Positions 1 through 7,533 of a DNA stretch of 44,633 bases are shown here, one piece after another (positions within the stretch are counted from its first letter, which is position 1; the number at the start of each line of letters is the position of its first letter). The notes beneath the pieces are model-generated. The model saw only the letters and a list, made by a program, of their open reading frames with translations, made no database searches and was not told where the DNA came from. Location of the stretch: NCBI GenBank assembly GCA_030148625.1, contig JASBTC010000453.1, forward strand, positions 1 through 44,633, in the 5' to 3' direction. The position numbers and the translations under genes were made by a program. This DNA is from Sphingobium sp. Its GTDB lineage: Bacteria > Pseudomonadota > Alphaproteobacteria > Sphingomonadales > Sphingomonadaceae.

Positions 1-3000
1 GGACGCTGGTCGAGAAGGTGGACCACGTCCTCTTCTCGATCGACCTGGACGCCGACCGTGTCGTTGAGTTGTATTTGGCCGGGATGCGGCCTAGAGCCAT
101 CGCTGCGGAAATGGGATGCAGCGACTCGCCGGTTCGCCGAATCCTCCGGGAACCGCGGCGGCAGCCATAATTCATTCGCATGGTGGGGCGCCGCGCCCGC
201 CGCGACGGTGAAGCTGTCGCTGGTGATCCGCCGTACGGGGGCATTCACCTCGATCGGCGCATCGCCACGCACGAGCAGGTCTCCGCCCGCCCTCACATGA
301 TAGGCACCGAAGCCCTGCTGGAAGATGTCGGTCGCGAGATGCAGCGGTTCGGCCACCTTCGCATCGACGGGGAATCGCCATCCCTTCTGCACCGTGGTGC
401 CGACCGGTATCACGATGTCCTTCTCCAGAACCGTGCCGGCGGGAATCCGCTCCGCGAGGGGCGTGGTCAGCCTCAGGCCATCGGGAAAGACGGCGGCGAG
501 GCCGGCGGGCAATATGCCGGGCTGGAAGGTGGTCGATCCATAGCCGAGCTTGGTGCCGGCGGGCACGACGGAGCCGGGCGCGAAGCTGTTGAAAGCCTCG
601 TCATAGACATAGATCCCGTTCGGCACGGTCCAGTCGATCGCCGTGGTCGAACCGGTGAAGTCGACCGTGGCGGGTGCGGTAATCCTGTCCCCGCCGAACA
701 GCCGGGTCGTCAGCGCCAGATAGTCGAACGCCATCCTGGTGCCGACCGACAGGGTGATCGCCTCTTTCAGCTGCGTCTCGAACGGCAGCGCCTCACCGGC
801 GGAAAGCGTGTCGCCACCGCCCAGCAAGGCCTGGCCGATGGTGATCGACCGGCTGCCGGTTGTGAGAGTGAGCGTACCACCCGTGTTGCGGCCCGAACCG
901 AAGGCGCGGATGGTGCCGCCCAGCACCAGTTCGTTCATGCTGTCACGCGGCAGCATGCCGGTGGACAGCGCGACATCGCCGCCGGCGGCGCCGACGAAGC
1001 TCCCGTCCTCCAGGAGGGCGCCGCCGGCAGAAGCGTCGACAAGACTGTTCTTGCCCAGCCGCAACGATCCCTGCCGGCTCTGCAACAATACGTCGCCGCC
1101 ATCGAGATGGGCAAGGTCGCGGCGATCGCCGCCCGACTTCAGATTGACCCAGAGTCCGCGCGTATCGAGCATCGCGCCGTCGGCGACGTCGATGCTGGTG
1201 ACGATCCCGTCGCAATTGCTGGCGCAGACCACGGGAATGGCTTCGAGCATGATCCGGCCGCTGCGCGCGGTGATGTCGCCCTGCACGTCGATGCCGACGG
1301 CGCGCAGCAGGACACTGCCGCCAGCGCCGACGGCAAGATCGGATTCCACCCGCACACTTTCGCCGCTGACCCGGAACATGCCGAGGCCGGCCTTGTTGAT
1401 AGCGCCCAGCGAAAGCTGGACATTGCCCGCCATCTCCGGCGCCAGCACGCTGTCGACCGTCATACCGGACGTGACGTCAGTCCCGCCGCTCAAGGTCACA
1501 TCGGATTTGAACGCCTGCGCTGACCCCGAACCAGGGACGGGCGGGACATGGAGCTGGTTGCCGACATAGAGGCCGCCGGCGAGCGGCGCCACATTCTGCG
1601 GCAATTTATAGCCATCGATGCGCGGGGCCAGCGTGCCGGTGAAATTGCCGTAATCGTCGATCGCGATCGGCAGGTCCGGACGGGCATTGGTCTGGCGATC
1701 GCCGACAATGACATCGGCGAGCACCGTCCCTTCCATCAGCAGCGTCGGCACCGAGAGTGTCAGCGTGCCCGCGTCGCGGCCGACGGTATAGCCCGCTTCC
1801 CAGCGCGTGCTGTGCGTGCGGCTGAACGGCGTGCTGTAGAGTTCGGTATAGGCCTCGCCCCAGCGCTCATGCTTGCGCATCTGCGACGCGCCGACCGATA
1901 CCAGCTTCACATCGGCGGGCGCCTGGCCCGATGCATAGAGCTTGCCGTCCGATCCCATGAACAGCGTGGAGCGGATCAGGCCGGCGGCATAGTCGAGCGA
2001 GCCGCCCGAGATATCGAGGATCGCGCCTTTCTGGATCACGAGCTGCCCCACATCGGGCGGCGTCACGGTCGTCACCCCGCTGCCGCTGGTGAAGGTGATC
2101 GAGCCCGCATTGGCGGCCCATTCGCCGATCCTGTGCGATGCGTTGCCAAGATGGCCGCTCACTTCGATCAGGCCGCCCGGCGTATAATAGCGGTCGCCGT
2201 CATGCCCGCCGGTGCCCGAGGGCAGCAGCACGAGATCGCGCACGTCGATCCAGACGTCGTTGTGCTTGAGCTGCTCGACTTCGCGGTTCTGGCCGGAATC
2301 GCGCATCTCATAGGGCTGGAGATTGATCTTCAGATTGTTGGAATCCATCGTCATGGCGACACCGCGCACGCCCGACACGTCGAGCACGGCGCCGTCACTC
2401 ACGAAGGTCCGCTTGCGCGCAGTCACCGCGATCTGGCCGCCCTGGGCCATGGTGTATGATCCGCCCTCGAACAGTGCAGTACCGCCGGTCATGATCTCGA
2501 CGCGCGACAGATCGAGCCGATCCGGCTGCAGAAAGGCAAGATTGCCGGCGGCCTGGTTGTTGAGCAGCGATGGGCGAGAGCGGGCGGGCGGGTTGATCAG
2601 CGCGTCGCGCTGGGCGTTGGTCGCGGTCTCCTTGCTGTCCAGTTCGGGCAGGATCAGCGTCAGGCTGTCCTTCGCCAGCGTGACGCTGGTATTGCCCTTG
2701 TCATTGCCGACATTGGTCAGCAGGTGGATGGTACCGCGCGTGTGGACGCTGGTCGTGGCGATGGCGACGCCGCGCTGAACCACATGCTCACCCGCGATCG
2801 TGATATCGCCCTGACGCGCCTCGATCAGCCCGCTATTGACCGCCAGACCGCTGCCGCTGTTCGCCCCGACCGTCACCGCGATTTCATTGCCGCGCGTCGT
2901 CGACGCCTGGTTGACGTCGGTGCCGTAGCCGGGGCGGATCAGGAAATCGTCACCCGCCGCCAGCACGGTCTGCCCGCGATCGGTCCGGATCGTGCCGGCA

Positions 3001-3881
3001 TTCTCGACCTCGGTGCCCAGCAGCATCACGAAACCGCCCGATTCGACGACGGTCGTGGGATTGGACGTGGCGATCTGTGCGCCCGCCTCCACCTTCACCT
3101 TGCCCTGGGCCCCGGCGAAGCTGGACAGCTGGATCGGCGGCTCCCACCAATTGGGGTTTTCCACCTGGCGCAGATGGATGCCGAAATCGCGGAACTGCTC
3201 GTTGGTCATGTTGGCGCTGGCCACGATCAGATTGCGGACATTGACCTGCGATGCGCCGCCAAAGACGATGCCGTTGCGATTGATCAGATAGACCGAGCCG
3301 TCCGCCTTGATCGATCCGAGGATGCGCGAGGGATCGGCGCCGGGATCGACGACGCGGTTCAGCGTGATCCAGTGGCTGTTGCCGTGATGATTGAACAGCA
3401 GGTCGGTTTCGCGGCCGACGTTGAACGTGTCCCAGGTGAGGATCGCCTTGTCCTGGGTCTGGTCGACGGTGACGTTGGTGCGGCCGTTCGCGCCCTGCGA
3501 CTGGGTGGGGCCCTTCGCACCGATCCACAGGCTCGGATCGATCTGGATGTCGGGAGAGGGCTGCAGCCCGCCCTGCCCCAGGCCGTTGGGGATATTCGAC
3601 TGGGCAAGCAGCGCGGCCTGACGAGCGGCCTTTTGCGCATCATCCATCTGCGCGCGCAGGCGCGATGCCTGTTCGAACGCCGCGCGGGTGCGCTGGGCGG
3701 TTCCTTCTGCGGAGGCATTGCGCGCAGCGGCATTCTGCGCCGCCTGCGCGGCGGCAACCGCGGGATCGACCGTGCGACGCGCCCCGAAATTCTGCGCATG
3801 GACGGCGCCGGCGAGCGTGAGTGTGGCAAGCGACACACCAAGCAAAAGGCGGTTGCGCAGCATATGGGTGGTGACGGTCAT
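1..3881 (-). CDS. Filamentous haemagglutinin-like TpsA exoprotein, incomplete at the left edge
   Basis: A leftward frame opens with ATG at 3881 (GGAG seven bases upstream) and contains no stop before the window edge, about 1290 codons. The N-terminus is a signal peptide (positive MLRNRLLLG, hydrophobic stretch, AHA-type cleavage near residue 29). After a short Ala/Gln-rich linker comes a TPS (haemagglutination activity) domain, roughly residues 115-260, with TWDTFNVGRETDLLFNHHG, LGSIKADGSVYLINRNGIVFG and NVRNLIVASANM. The rest is Gly/Thr/Val-rich beta-helix repeat sequence. The family is exported across the outer membrane by a TpsB partner, here the gene at 9280-10896. It is the last gene of the leftward operon. 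Past about position 180 the translation loses beta-helix character and the opposite strand encodes a helix-turn-helix fragment, so the true C-terminus is probably interrupted or replaced there. Confidence 0.85.
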   Translation of the reverse strand, partial: MTVTTHMLRNRLLLGVSLATLTLAGAVHAQNFGARRTVDPAVAAAQAAQNAAARNASAEGTAQRTRAAFEQASRLRAQMDDAQKAARQAALLAQSNIPNGLGQGGLQPSPDIQIDPSLWIGAKGPTQSQGANGRTNVTVDQTQDKAILTWDTFNVGRETDLLFNHHGNSHWITLNRVVDPGADPSRILGSIKADGSVYLINRNGIVFGGASQVNVRNLIVASANMTNEQFRDFGIHLRQVENPNWWEPPIQLSSFAGAQGKVKVEAGAQIATSNPTTVVESGGFVMLLGTEVENAGTIRTDRGQTVLAAGDDFLIRPGYGTDVNQASTTRGNEIAVTVGANSGSGLAVNSGLIEARQGDITIAGEHVVQRGVAIATTSVHTRGTIHLLTNVGNDKGNTSVTLAKDSLTLILPELDSKETATNAQRDALINPPARSRPSLLNNQAAGNLAFLQPDRLDLSRVEIMTGGTALFEGGSYTMAQGGQIAVTARKRTFVSDGAVLDVSGVRGVAMTMDSNNLKINLQPYEMRDSGQNREVEQLKHNDVWIDVRDLVLLPSGTGGHDGDRYYTPGGLIEVSGHLGNASHRIGEWAANAGSITFTSGSGVTTVTPPDVGQLVIQKGAILDISGGSLDYAAGLIRSTLFMGSDGKLYASGQAPADVKLVSVGASQMRKHERWGEAYTELYSTPFSRTHSTRWEAGYTVGRDAGTLTLSVPTLLMEGTVLADVIVGDRQTNARPDLPIAIDDYGNFTGTLAPRIDGYKLPQNVAPLAGGLYVGNQLHVPPVPGSGSAQAFKSDVTLSGGTDVTSGMTVDSVLAPEMAGNVQLSLGAINKAGLGMFRVSGESVRVESDLAVGAGGSVLLRAVGIDVQGDITARSGRIMLEAIPVVCASNCDGIVTSIDVADGAMLDTRGLWVNLKSGGDRRDLAHLDGGDVLLQSRQGSLRLGKNSLVDASAGGALLEDGSFVGAAGGDVALSTGMLPRDSMNELVLGGTIRAFGSGRNTGGTLTLTTGSRSITIGQALLGGGDTLSAGEALPFETQLKEAITLSVGTRMAFDYLALTTRLFGGDRITAPATVDFTGSTTAIDWTVPNGIYVYDEAFNSFAPGSVVPAGTKLGYGSTTFQPGILPAGLAAVFPDGLRLTTPLAERIPAGTVLEKDIVIPVGTTVQKGWRFPVDAKVAEPLHLATDIFQQGFGAYHVRAGGDLLVRGDAPIEVNAPVRRITSDSFTVAAGAAPHHANELWLPPRFPEDSANRRVAASHFRSDGSRPHPGQIQLNDTVGVQVDREEDVVHLLDQR
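3..170 (+). CDS. C-terminal fragment of a helix-turn-helix DNA-binding protein (possibly a recombinase)
   Basis: The frame is open from the window's left edge and ends at TAA 168-170, giving the last 55 residues of a protein. The segment DRVVELYLAGMRPRAIAAEM followed by GCSDSPVRRILRE reads as a helix-turn-helix: a first helix, a turn around MRPRA, and a recognition helix ending in VRRILRE. This is the style seen at the C-terminus of resolvases, large serine recombinases and transposase-type proteins. The N-terminal catalytic part lies outside the window, so the family cannot be fixed. It lies antisense to the continuing frame of the haemagglutinin-like gene. In that frame the opposite strand no longer looks like haemagglutinin here, which favours this frame as the real one to the left of about position 170. 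It may be the end of a mobile element. Confidence 0.45.
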   Translation, partial: TLVEKVDHVLFSIDLDADRVVELYLAGMRPRAIAAEMGCSDSPVRRILREPRRQP

Positions 3882-3990
3882 CGGGCGAACTCCAATGGAT
3901 TGGCGGCCAAATGCCTGGCCGCATCATATTCGGGCTGTTGTTTGGTGGCGTGACGCCTGGCTGCGAGGCGCACCGGACGATGGCGATCGG

Positions 3991-4560
3991 TCATGGCCGC
4001 GGCCCGCCCGCGCGAGGCATCGGCGCCGGAGGACCTGGGCGTTGCGAATGGACCGAGCGGCCAAAAGCATCGCCCATGCGTAAGCGCGTGGCGGTTTCGT
4101 TGGCGACGCCGATCCGGACATCGGGCGATCCGGCGCCGGCGACCGGCGCATCGATACCTGCCCGCGCCTCGGCCTGCGCAGCGCGGGCAGCGTCCTGGAG
4201 CTGCAGCGTCGAGCATTCGAGATGGCCGGCACGGTGCCCGGCGATATCGACCGTGACGCACGGCCCCGAAGCCGACGGCCGCCCCCCGATCCGGACGATA
4301 TCCGCCGCTTCGGGTTCGGCTGGGGGCGGCGCCGTCTGCGCCAGCGCCGTGCCGCCAAGCGCGACCATGGCGATCGCGGCAAGGATCGCGGACCGCCCGC
4401 CAACCGATGATGACAAGGTGGCCCGTCCGGCAGGGAGTCGACCGGACGGGCCGGTTCCGGCAGGGGTGGGCCGGAAAATGCGCAATGAGGCGGCGCGCGC
4501 GACGTGGCGCCCGCGCGATCCTGCGCCGAGCAAGGACAGCCGGCAAAAGCGAGACGCCAC
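3991..4560 (-). CDS. Small secreted protein of unknown function
   Basis: This 189-residue protein lies between the porin gene (12 bases upstream) and the exoprotein gene. The GTG start at 4560 has a TGAGGT-type ribosome site overlapping the porin stop. A long Arg-rich leader precedes a clear signal sequence ending ALAQ at about residues 50-75 (AILAAIAMVALGGTALAQ), so translation might instead begin internally at a TTG near position 4420. The mature part is about 110 residues, starts with a Pro/Glu stretch, has two Cys (PCVTV and LECST, possibly a disulfide) and an Ala-rich helix. I recognise no domain. Co-transcription with the secretion genes suggests an accessory of the exoprotein or its energised export. 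The Pro/Arg-rich tail may be poorly structured. Confidence 0.6.
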   Translation of the reverse strand: MASRFCRLSLLGAGSRGRHVARAASLRIFRPTPAGTGPSGRLPAGRATLSSSVGGRSAILAAIAMVALGGTALAQTAPPPAEPEAADIVRIGGRPSASGPCVTVDIAGHRAGHLECSTLQLQDAARAAQAEARAGIDAPVAGAGSPDVRIGVANETATRLRMGDAFGRSVHSQRPGPPAPMPRAGGPRP

Positions 4561-4571
4561 GGTCGTCGACC

Positions 4572-6320
4572 TCAGAATTTGGTCATCAGGTCGACGAACA
4601 GGCGATCGACCGAGAGCTGCGGCCCGGAAACCGGATCGGAAGACAGCCAGCGCACGCCCAGATAGCTGTTGCGGGCGACCGCATAATTGGCGCCGGCGAA
4701 CCAGCCTTTGACGTTGGTGCCGCCGAGACCGAAGTCGGAATCGGCGAAACCGTCGATCACCGCGTCCGATTCAAGATGGCGATAGCCGAGATGGACGCTC
4801 CAGTCGCCACGATCAGCGGACCAGTCGCCCTGGGCAAGCCCCAGAGCCAGCCTGCCGAAGGTCAGGCGAGTCTGCCAGCCGGTATTGCCGCCGTCATAAT
4901 GCCCCCCGGTCTTGCCGATCACAGGCGCGAAATTGTTGAGCGCGAGCGGCGCGATCGTGGCGCGGTCGAATCCGAGATTCCGGACATAGTCGCCCTCGAG
5001 ACGGACACCGATATGGTCGTTCACGTCATATTCGAGCTGGCCGCGGACATTGAGCATCTCGAATTTCGAGGCCAGGCCGAAATACTGGACTTCGGGGCTG
5101 GCACCCGGCGCCACGCTGGGATCGGGCGTGATGTTCCTGAGTGCGAGCATCGTGTTGCCGAACTGCTGGAAGGACGGGCGGGTGAGATCCGTGTCGCAGA
5201 CATCCTGGATCCAGCGGCAGGGCGACGAGAAGCGGCCCTCGACACCGTCGTAACGGAAATAGCCGCCGGCCAGTCGCGCGCGCAGCGTCTTCGAGAGACC
5301 GAGTTCGAAGCCGGCCTGTGCCGCGAACAGATATTTGTCGGTCGATCCGAACGCACCGGCATCGCGCGAACCGAAGCTGAGGCTGGTGTTGAACACCGGG
5401 AACGCGCCCGCCGTCGCGAACAGACGCAGCTGATCGGATACCGCGCCCGACCCCGAAATCGCCACGCCGTCGAAGTTCATGTCGTTGTCGAAGAGGAGGT
5501 CCGAGGTCCAGAACGGGCTGGAGAACCGGCCCAGATCGATATTGAGGCCGGCGAGCGGCATCAGCCGGATCGAGGCGCGGTCGAGCCAGAGCTGGTATTT
5601 GCCGGTGCCGCCCGCGCCCATCGTCTGATTGGTCGAGACCGGCGACTCGTCGGCGCCGGTCGCCACGCGCACATCGGCCGAAATCCAGTCGTCGATCTTC
5701 ACCTTGACGCCCAGGCGTGCGCGAAGCCGAAAGCGGCGGCGATCCTCGCTCGTGTTCAGATAGGGTGGATTGGCATAGCCCGGCGCGCCCTGGTTCGCCT
5801 GGAACCCGTCGCCGTGATTGATCCGGCCCCAGTCGACGAAGTCGGTGTAATTGCCGCCGATCTGCAGGCCCGCATTGTTATAGACCGGGGCGTCATAATA
5901 TCGGCCTTCCCCGCGCACCCGGACATCGCCGTAAAGCGTGATGCGGCGGGTCCATTCGGGAGTCTCGCCTGGCTTTGCCCAGCCTTCGGCCTGTGCCTGG
6001 CCGGCAAGCTCGGTGCGCAGTTCCGCCTTGATCTGATCGCGCACGACCTGCGGGATATAGGGCACGGTCTGCACCCCGTCGGCCGATACGCCGCCCACGG
6101 GCAGCGGCACGGCCACGGATACCGGCGCCGGAGACGTGCGTGCCTCGGCGATCATCTGGTCGGCCTCGGCGCGGCTGACCAATCCCTTGCTGACCATGAT
6201 CTCGAGAAGCTTGTTGGGGTCGACCGCCTGGCCAAAGGCCGGCGAGGTCATGAAGATCATGGTCGCGGCACAGGCCATGAGCATGGGCCTGACGCGATTG
6301 CGGACGGATATCTGGGACAT
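4572..6320 (-). CDS. Porin_5-like outer-membrane porin
   Basis: The preferred start (ATG 6320, GGGGAAAG just upstream) gives 582 residues with a signal peptide ending SPAFGQA; an ATG at 6368 in the same frame lacks a ribosome site. After a short coiled region (DPNKLLEIMVSKGLVSRAEA, an SLH-like helix pair seen at the N-terminus of this family) comes a barrel with many aromatic-flanked beta strands such as RITLYGDVRVRGEGRYY, RRRFRLRARLGVKVKI and WSVHLGYRHLESDAVIDGF. It ends in Phe (VDLMTKF), the usual C-terminal signature for BAM-dependent insertion. The gene sits between tonB and the small secreted protein in the leftward operon. It may supply nutrients or form a pore linked to the secretion system; the specific substrate is unknown. 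Confidence 0.8.
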   Translation of the reverse strand: MSQISVRNRVRPMLMACAATMIFMTSPAFGQAVDPNKLLEIMVSKGLVSRAEADQMIAEARTSPAPVSVAVPLPVGGVSADGVQTVPYIPQVVRDQIKAELRTELAGQAQAEGWAKPGETPEWTRRITLYGDVRVRGEGRYYDAPVYNNAGLQIGGNYTDFVDWGRINHGDGFQANQGAPGYANPPYLNTSEDRRRFRLRARLGVKVKIDDWISADVRVATGADESPVSTNQTMGAGGTGKYQLWLDRASIRLMPLAGLNIDLGRFSSPFWTSDLLFDNDMNFDGVAISGSGAVSDQLRLFATAGAFPVFNTSLSFGSRDAGAFGSTDKYLFAAQAGFELGLSKTLRARLAGGYFRYDGVEGRFSSPCRWIQDVCDTDLTRPSFQQFGNTMLALRNITPDPSVAPGASPEVQYFGLASKFEMLNVRGQLEYDVNDHIGVRLEGDYVRNLGFDRATIAPLALNNFAPVIGKTGGHYDGGNTGWQTRLTFGRLALGLAQGDWSADRGDWSVHLGYRHLESDAVIDGFADSDFGLGGTNVKGWFAGANYAVARNSYLGVRWLSSDPVSGPQLSVDRLFVDLMTKF

Positions 6321-6372
6321 TCTGGTCTTTCCCCTGGGCGTTGAAGTGCCGGTGAGCCGGTCGGACATGACG

Positions 6373-7086
6373 TCAGGCTCCCGAGCGGGCGTTGAGTTCG
6401 ATCCGCATGACCGGCAGGCCGGCGGGCGGACGCTGAGCGAGTTGCAAGCCGGTCAGCACCTGACGGAGGCGCGCATTGCGGCGTTCGTCGCCGCCATCCA
6501 GCACGCGGACATCGGTGATGCGTCCATCCGGACCGACGCTGACGGCAAGCCGCACGGTGTAGCGGCCGCGCGAAAGATCGCGGTCGGACTGCGCGGCGCG
6601 GCGGATGCCGGCGAGCGCGACATTGGCATAGGCCGCGAACGCGTCACCGCCGCCGGGCCGCCCGCCGATCCGGGTGCCCGAGCCGTCGCCCGCGGCAAGG
6701 CCGTAATTGCTGGGACCGGCACCTTCCCGGGCGGTCAGCGCGTCATTGCCCGGGGTCGGTTCGGCCTGCGGCGTCGGTGGCGGCGGCGTATCCACCGGCT
6801 GGTCGATCGGCGGCGCGGGCGTCGGTTCGGGCGGCTTCTCCTGGGGCTTGGGTTCGGGCGGCGGCGGTGGCGGAGGCGGCGGAGGCAGGATCACCTTCGT
6901 CGTCCTCAATTCGTTCGGCCGCTCGCTGATCGTCTGCTGCGTGAAAAACGCATAGGTCAGCACCAATGCCAGCCCGATCCCCGCCACCCCGGCCACACGG
7001 CCGAAGGTGACGGACGACGGTTTGCGGCGGCGCGGGCCGTCGGGGCGACCCATCATGCCGGGATCGGCGGTCAGGCTTGCTGCCAT
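6373..7086 (-). CDS. tonB: TonB-family energy transducer
   Basis: The 237-residue protein has the classic TonB layout: a short cytoplasmic N-terminus, one membrane helix (residues about 28-48, VAGVAGIGLALVLTYAFF), a long Pro-rich periplasmic rod (ten consecutive Pro, then PEPKPQEKPPEPTP repeats), and a C-terminal TonB_C domain (about 145-235) with YTVRLAVSVGPDGRITDVRV. It would pass proton-motive energy from the ExbB/ExbD proteins encoded directly upstream to an outer-membrane partner. ExbD ends 15 bases before it. The linkage to TpsB/TpsA genes rather than to a TonB-dependent receptor is unusual. The ATG at 7086 is supported by GGGGGAA upstream. Confidence 0.9.
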   Translation of the reverse strand: MAASLTADPGMMGRPDGPRRRKPSSVTFGRVAGVAGIGLALVLTYAFFTQQTISERPNELRTTKVILPPPPPPPPPPEPKPQEKPPEPTPAPPIDQPVDTPPPPTPQAEPTPGNDALTAREGAGPSNYGLAAGDGSGTRIGGRPGGGDAFAAYANVALAGIRRAAQSDRDLSRGRYTVRLAVSVGPDGRITDVRVLDGGDERRNARLRQVLTGLQLAQRPPAGLPVMRIELNARSGA

Positions 7087-7101
7087 GATCGTTCCCCCGG
7101 C

Positions 7102-7521
7102 CTAGTTGCCGCCGCCGGGCGGGCGGGTGGAAGCCATGCCGAGGCTGGGAACGCCGACTTTCGAACACAGGTCGAGCACCTGCATGATCTTGTCATACTG
7201 CACCGCCCGGTCGCCTCTGAGGATGACCGCGAGTTCGGGGGTGGAGGCCACGCTGGAGCGCAGTTCCGCCTCGAGCTCGGCCAGCGACACCGGCACCGCG
7301 TCGATCGAGACCGTGCCGTCATTGGTGACCGCGATCACCCGGGATTTGGGCTGATCGAGCGTCTTGGCCGACGAGGCGGATGGAAGATCGACCTTGATGC
7401 CCTGAACCGCCGCGGTGGTCAGCAGGATGAAGATGATGAGGAGCACCAGCATCACGTCGATCATCGGCGTGACGTTGATCTCGTTATACGGCTTGTCTTC
7501 CTCGCCGATCTGGATCGCCAT
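7102..7521 (-). CDS. exbD: ExbD-family biopolymer transport protein
   Basis: The 139-residue ExbD/TolR protein has one N-terminal membrane helix (about residues 18-40, TPMIDVMLVLLIIFILLTTA) carrying the conserved Asp22 that conducts protons. A periplasmic domain follows with the typical VSIDAVPVSLAELEAEL and VILRGDRAVQYDKIMQVLD strands. The NEINVTPMIDVMLVLL stretch is diagnostic for the family. The ATG at 7521 follows GGGGAC. It is encoded between the fused ExbB and TonB genes with gaps of 12-15 bases, so the three form one Ton motor unit in a single transcript with the TpsB gene. Confidence 0.93.
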   Translation of the reverse strand: MAIQIGEEDKPYNEINVTPMIDVMLVLLIIFILLTTAAVQGIKVDLPSASSAKTLDQPKSRVIAVTNDGTVSIDAVPVSLAELEAELRSSVASTPELAVILRGDRAVQYDKIMQVLDLCSKVGVPSLGMASTRPPGGGN

Positions 7522-7533
7522 GGTCGCGTCCCC

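Noticed and set aside
180..3953. Plus-strand open frames of 447, 303 and 409 codons
   Set aside because: They are antisense to the haemagglutinin-like exoprotein frame, which has a signal peptide, a TPS domain and repeat structure. The plus-strand translations have no family features.
4407..6344. A 645-codon plus-strand open frame
   Set aside because: Antisense shadow of the porin gene, composed mainly of charged and Ala/Gly residues.
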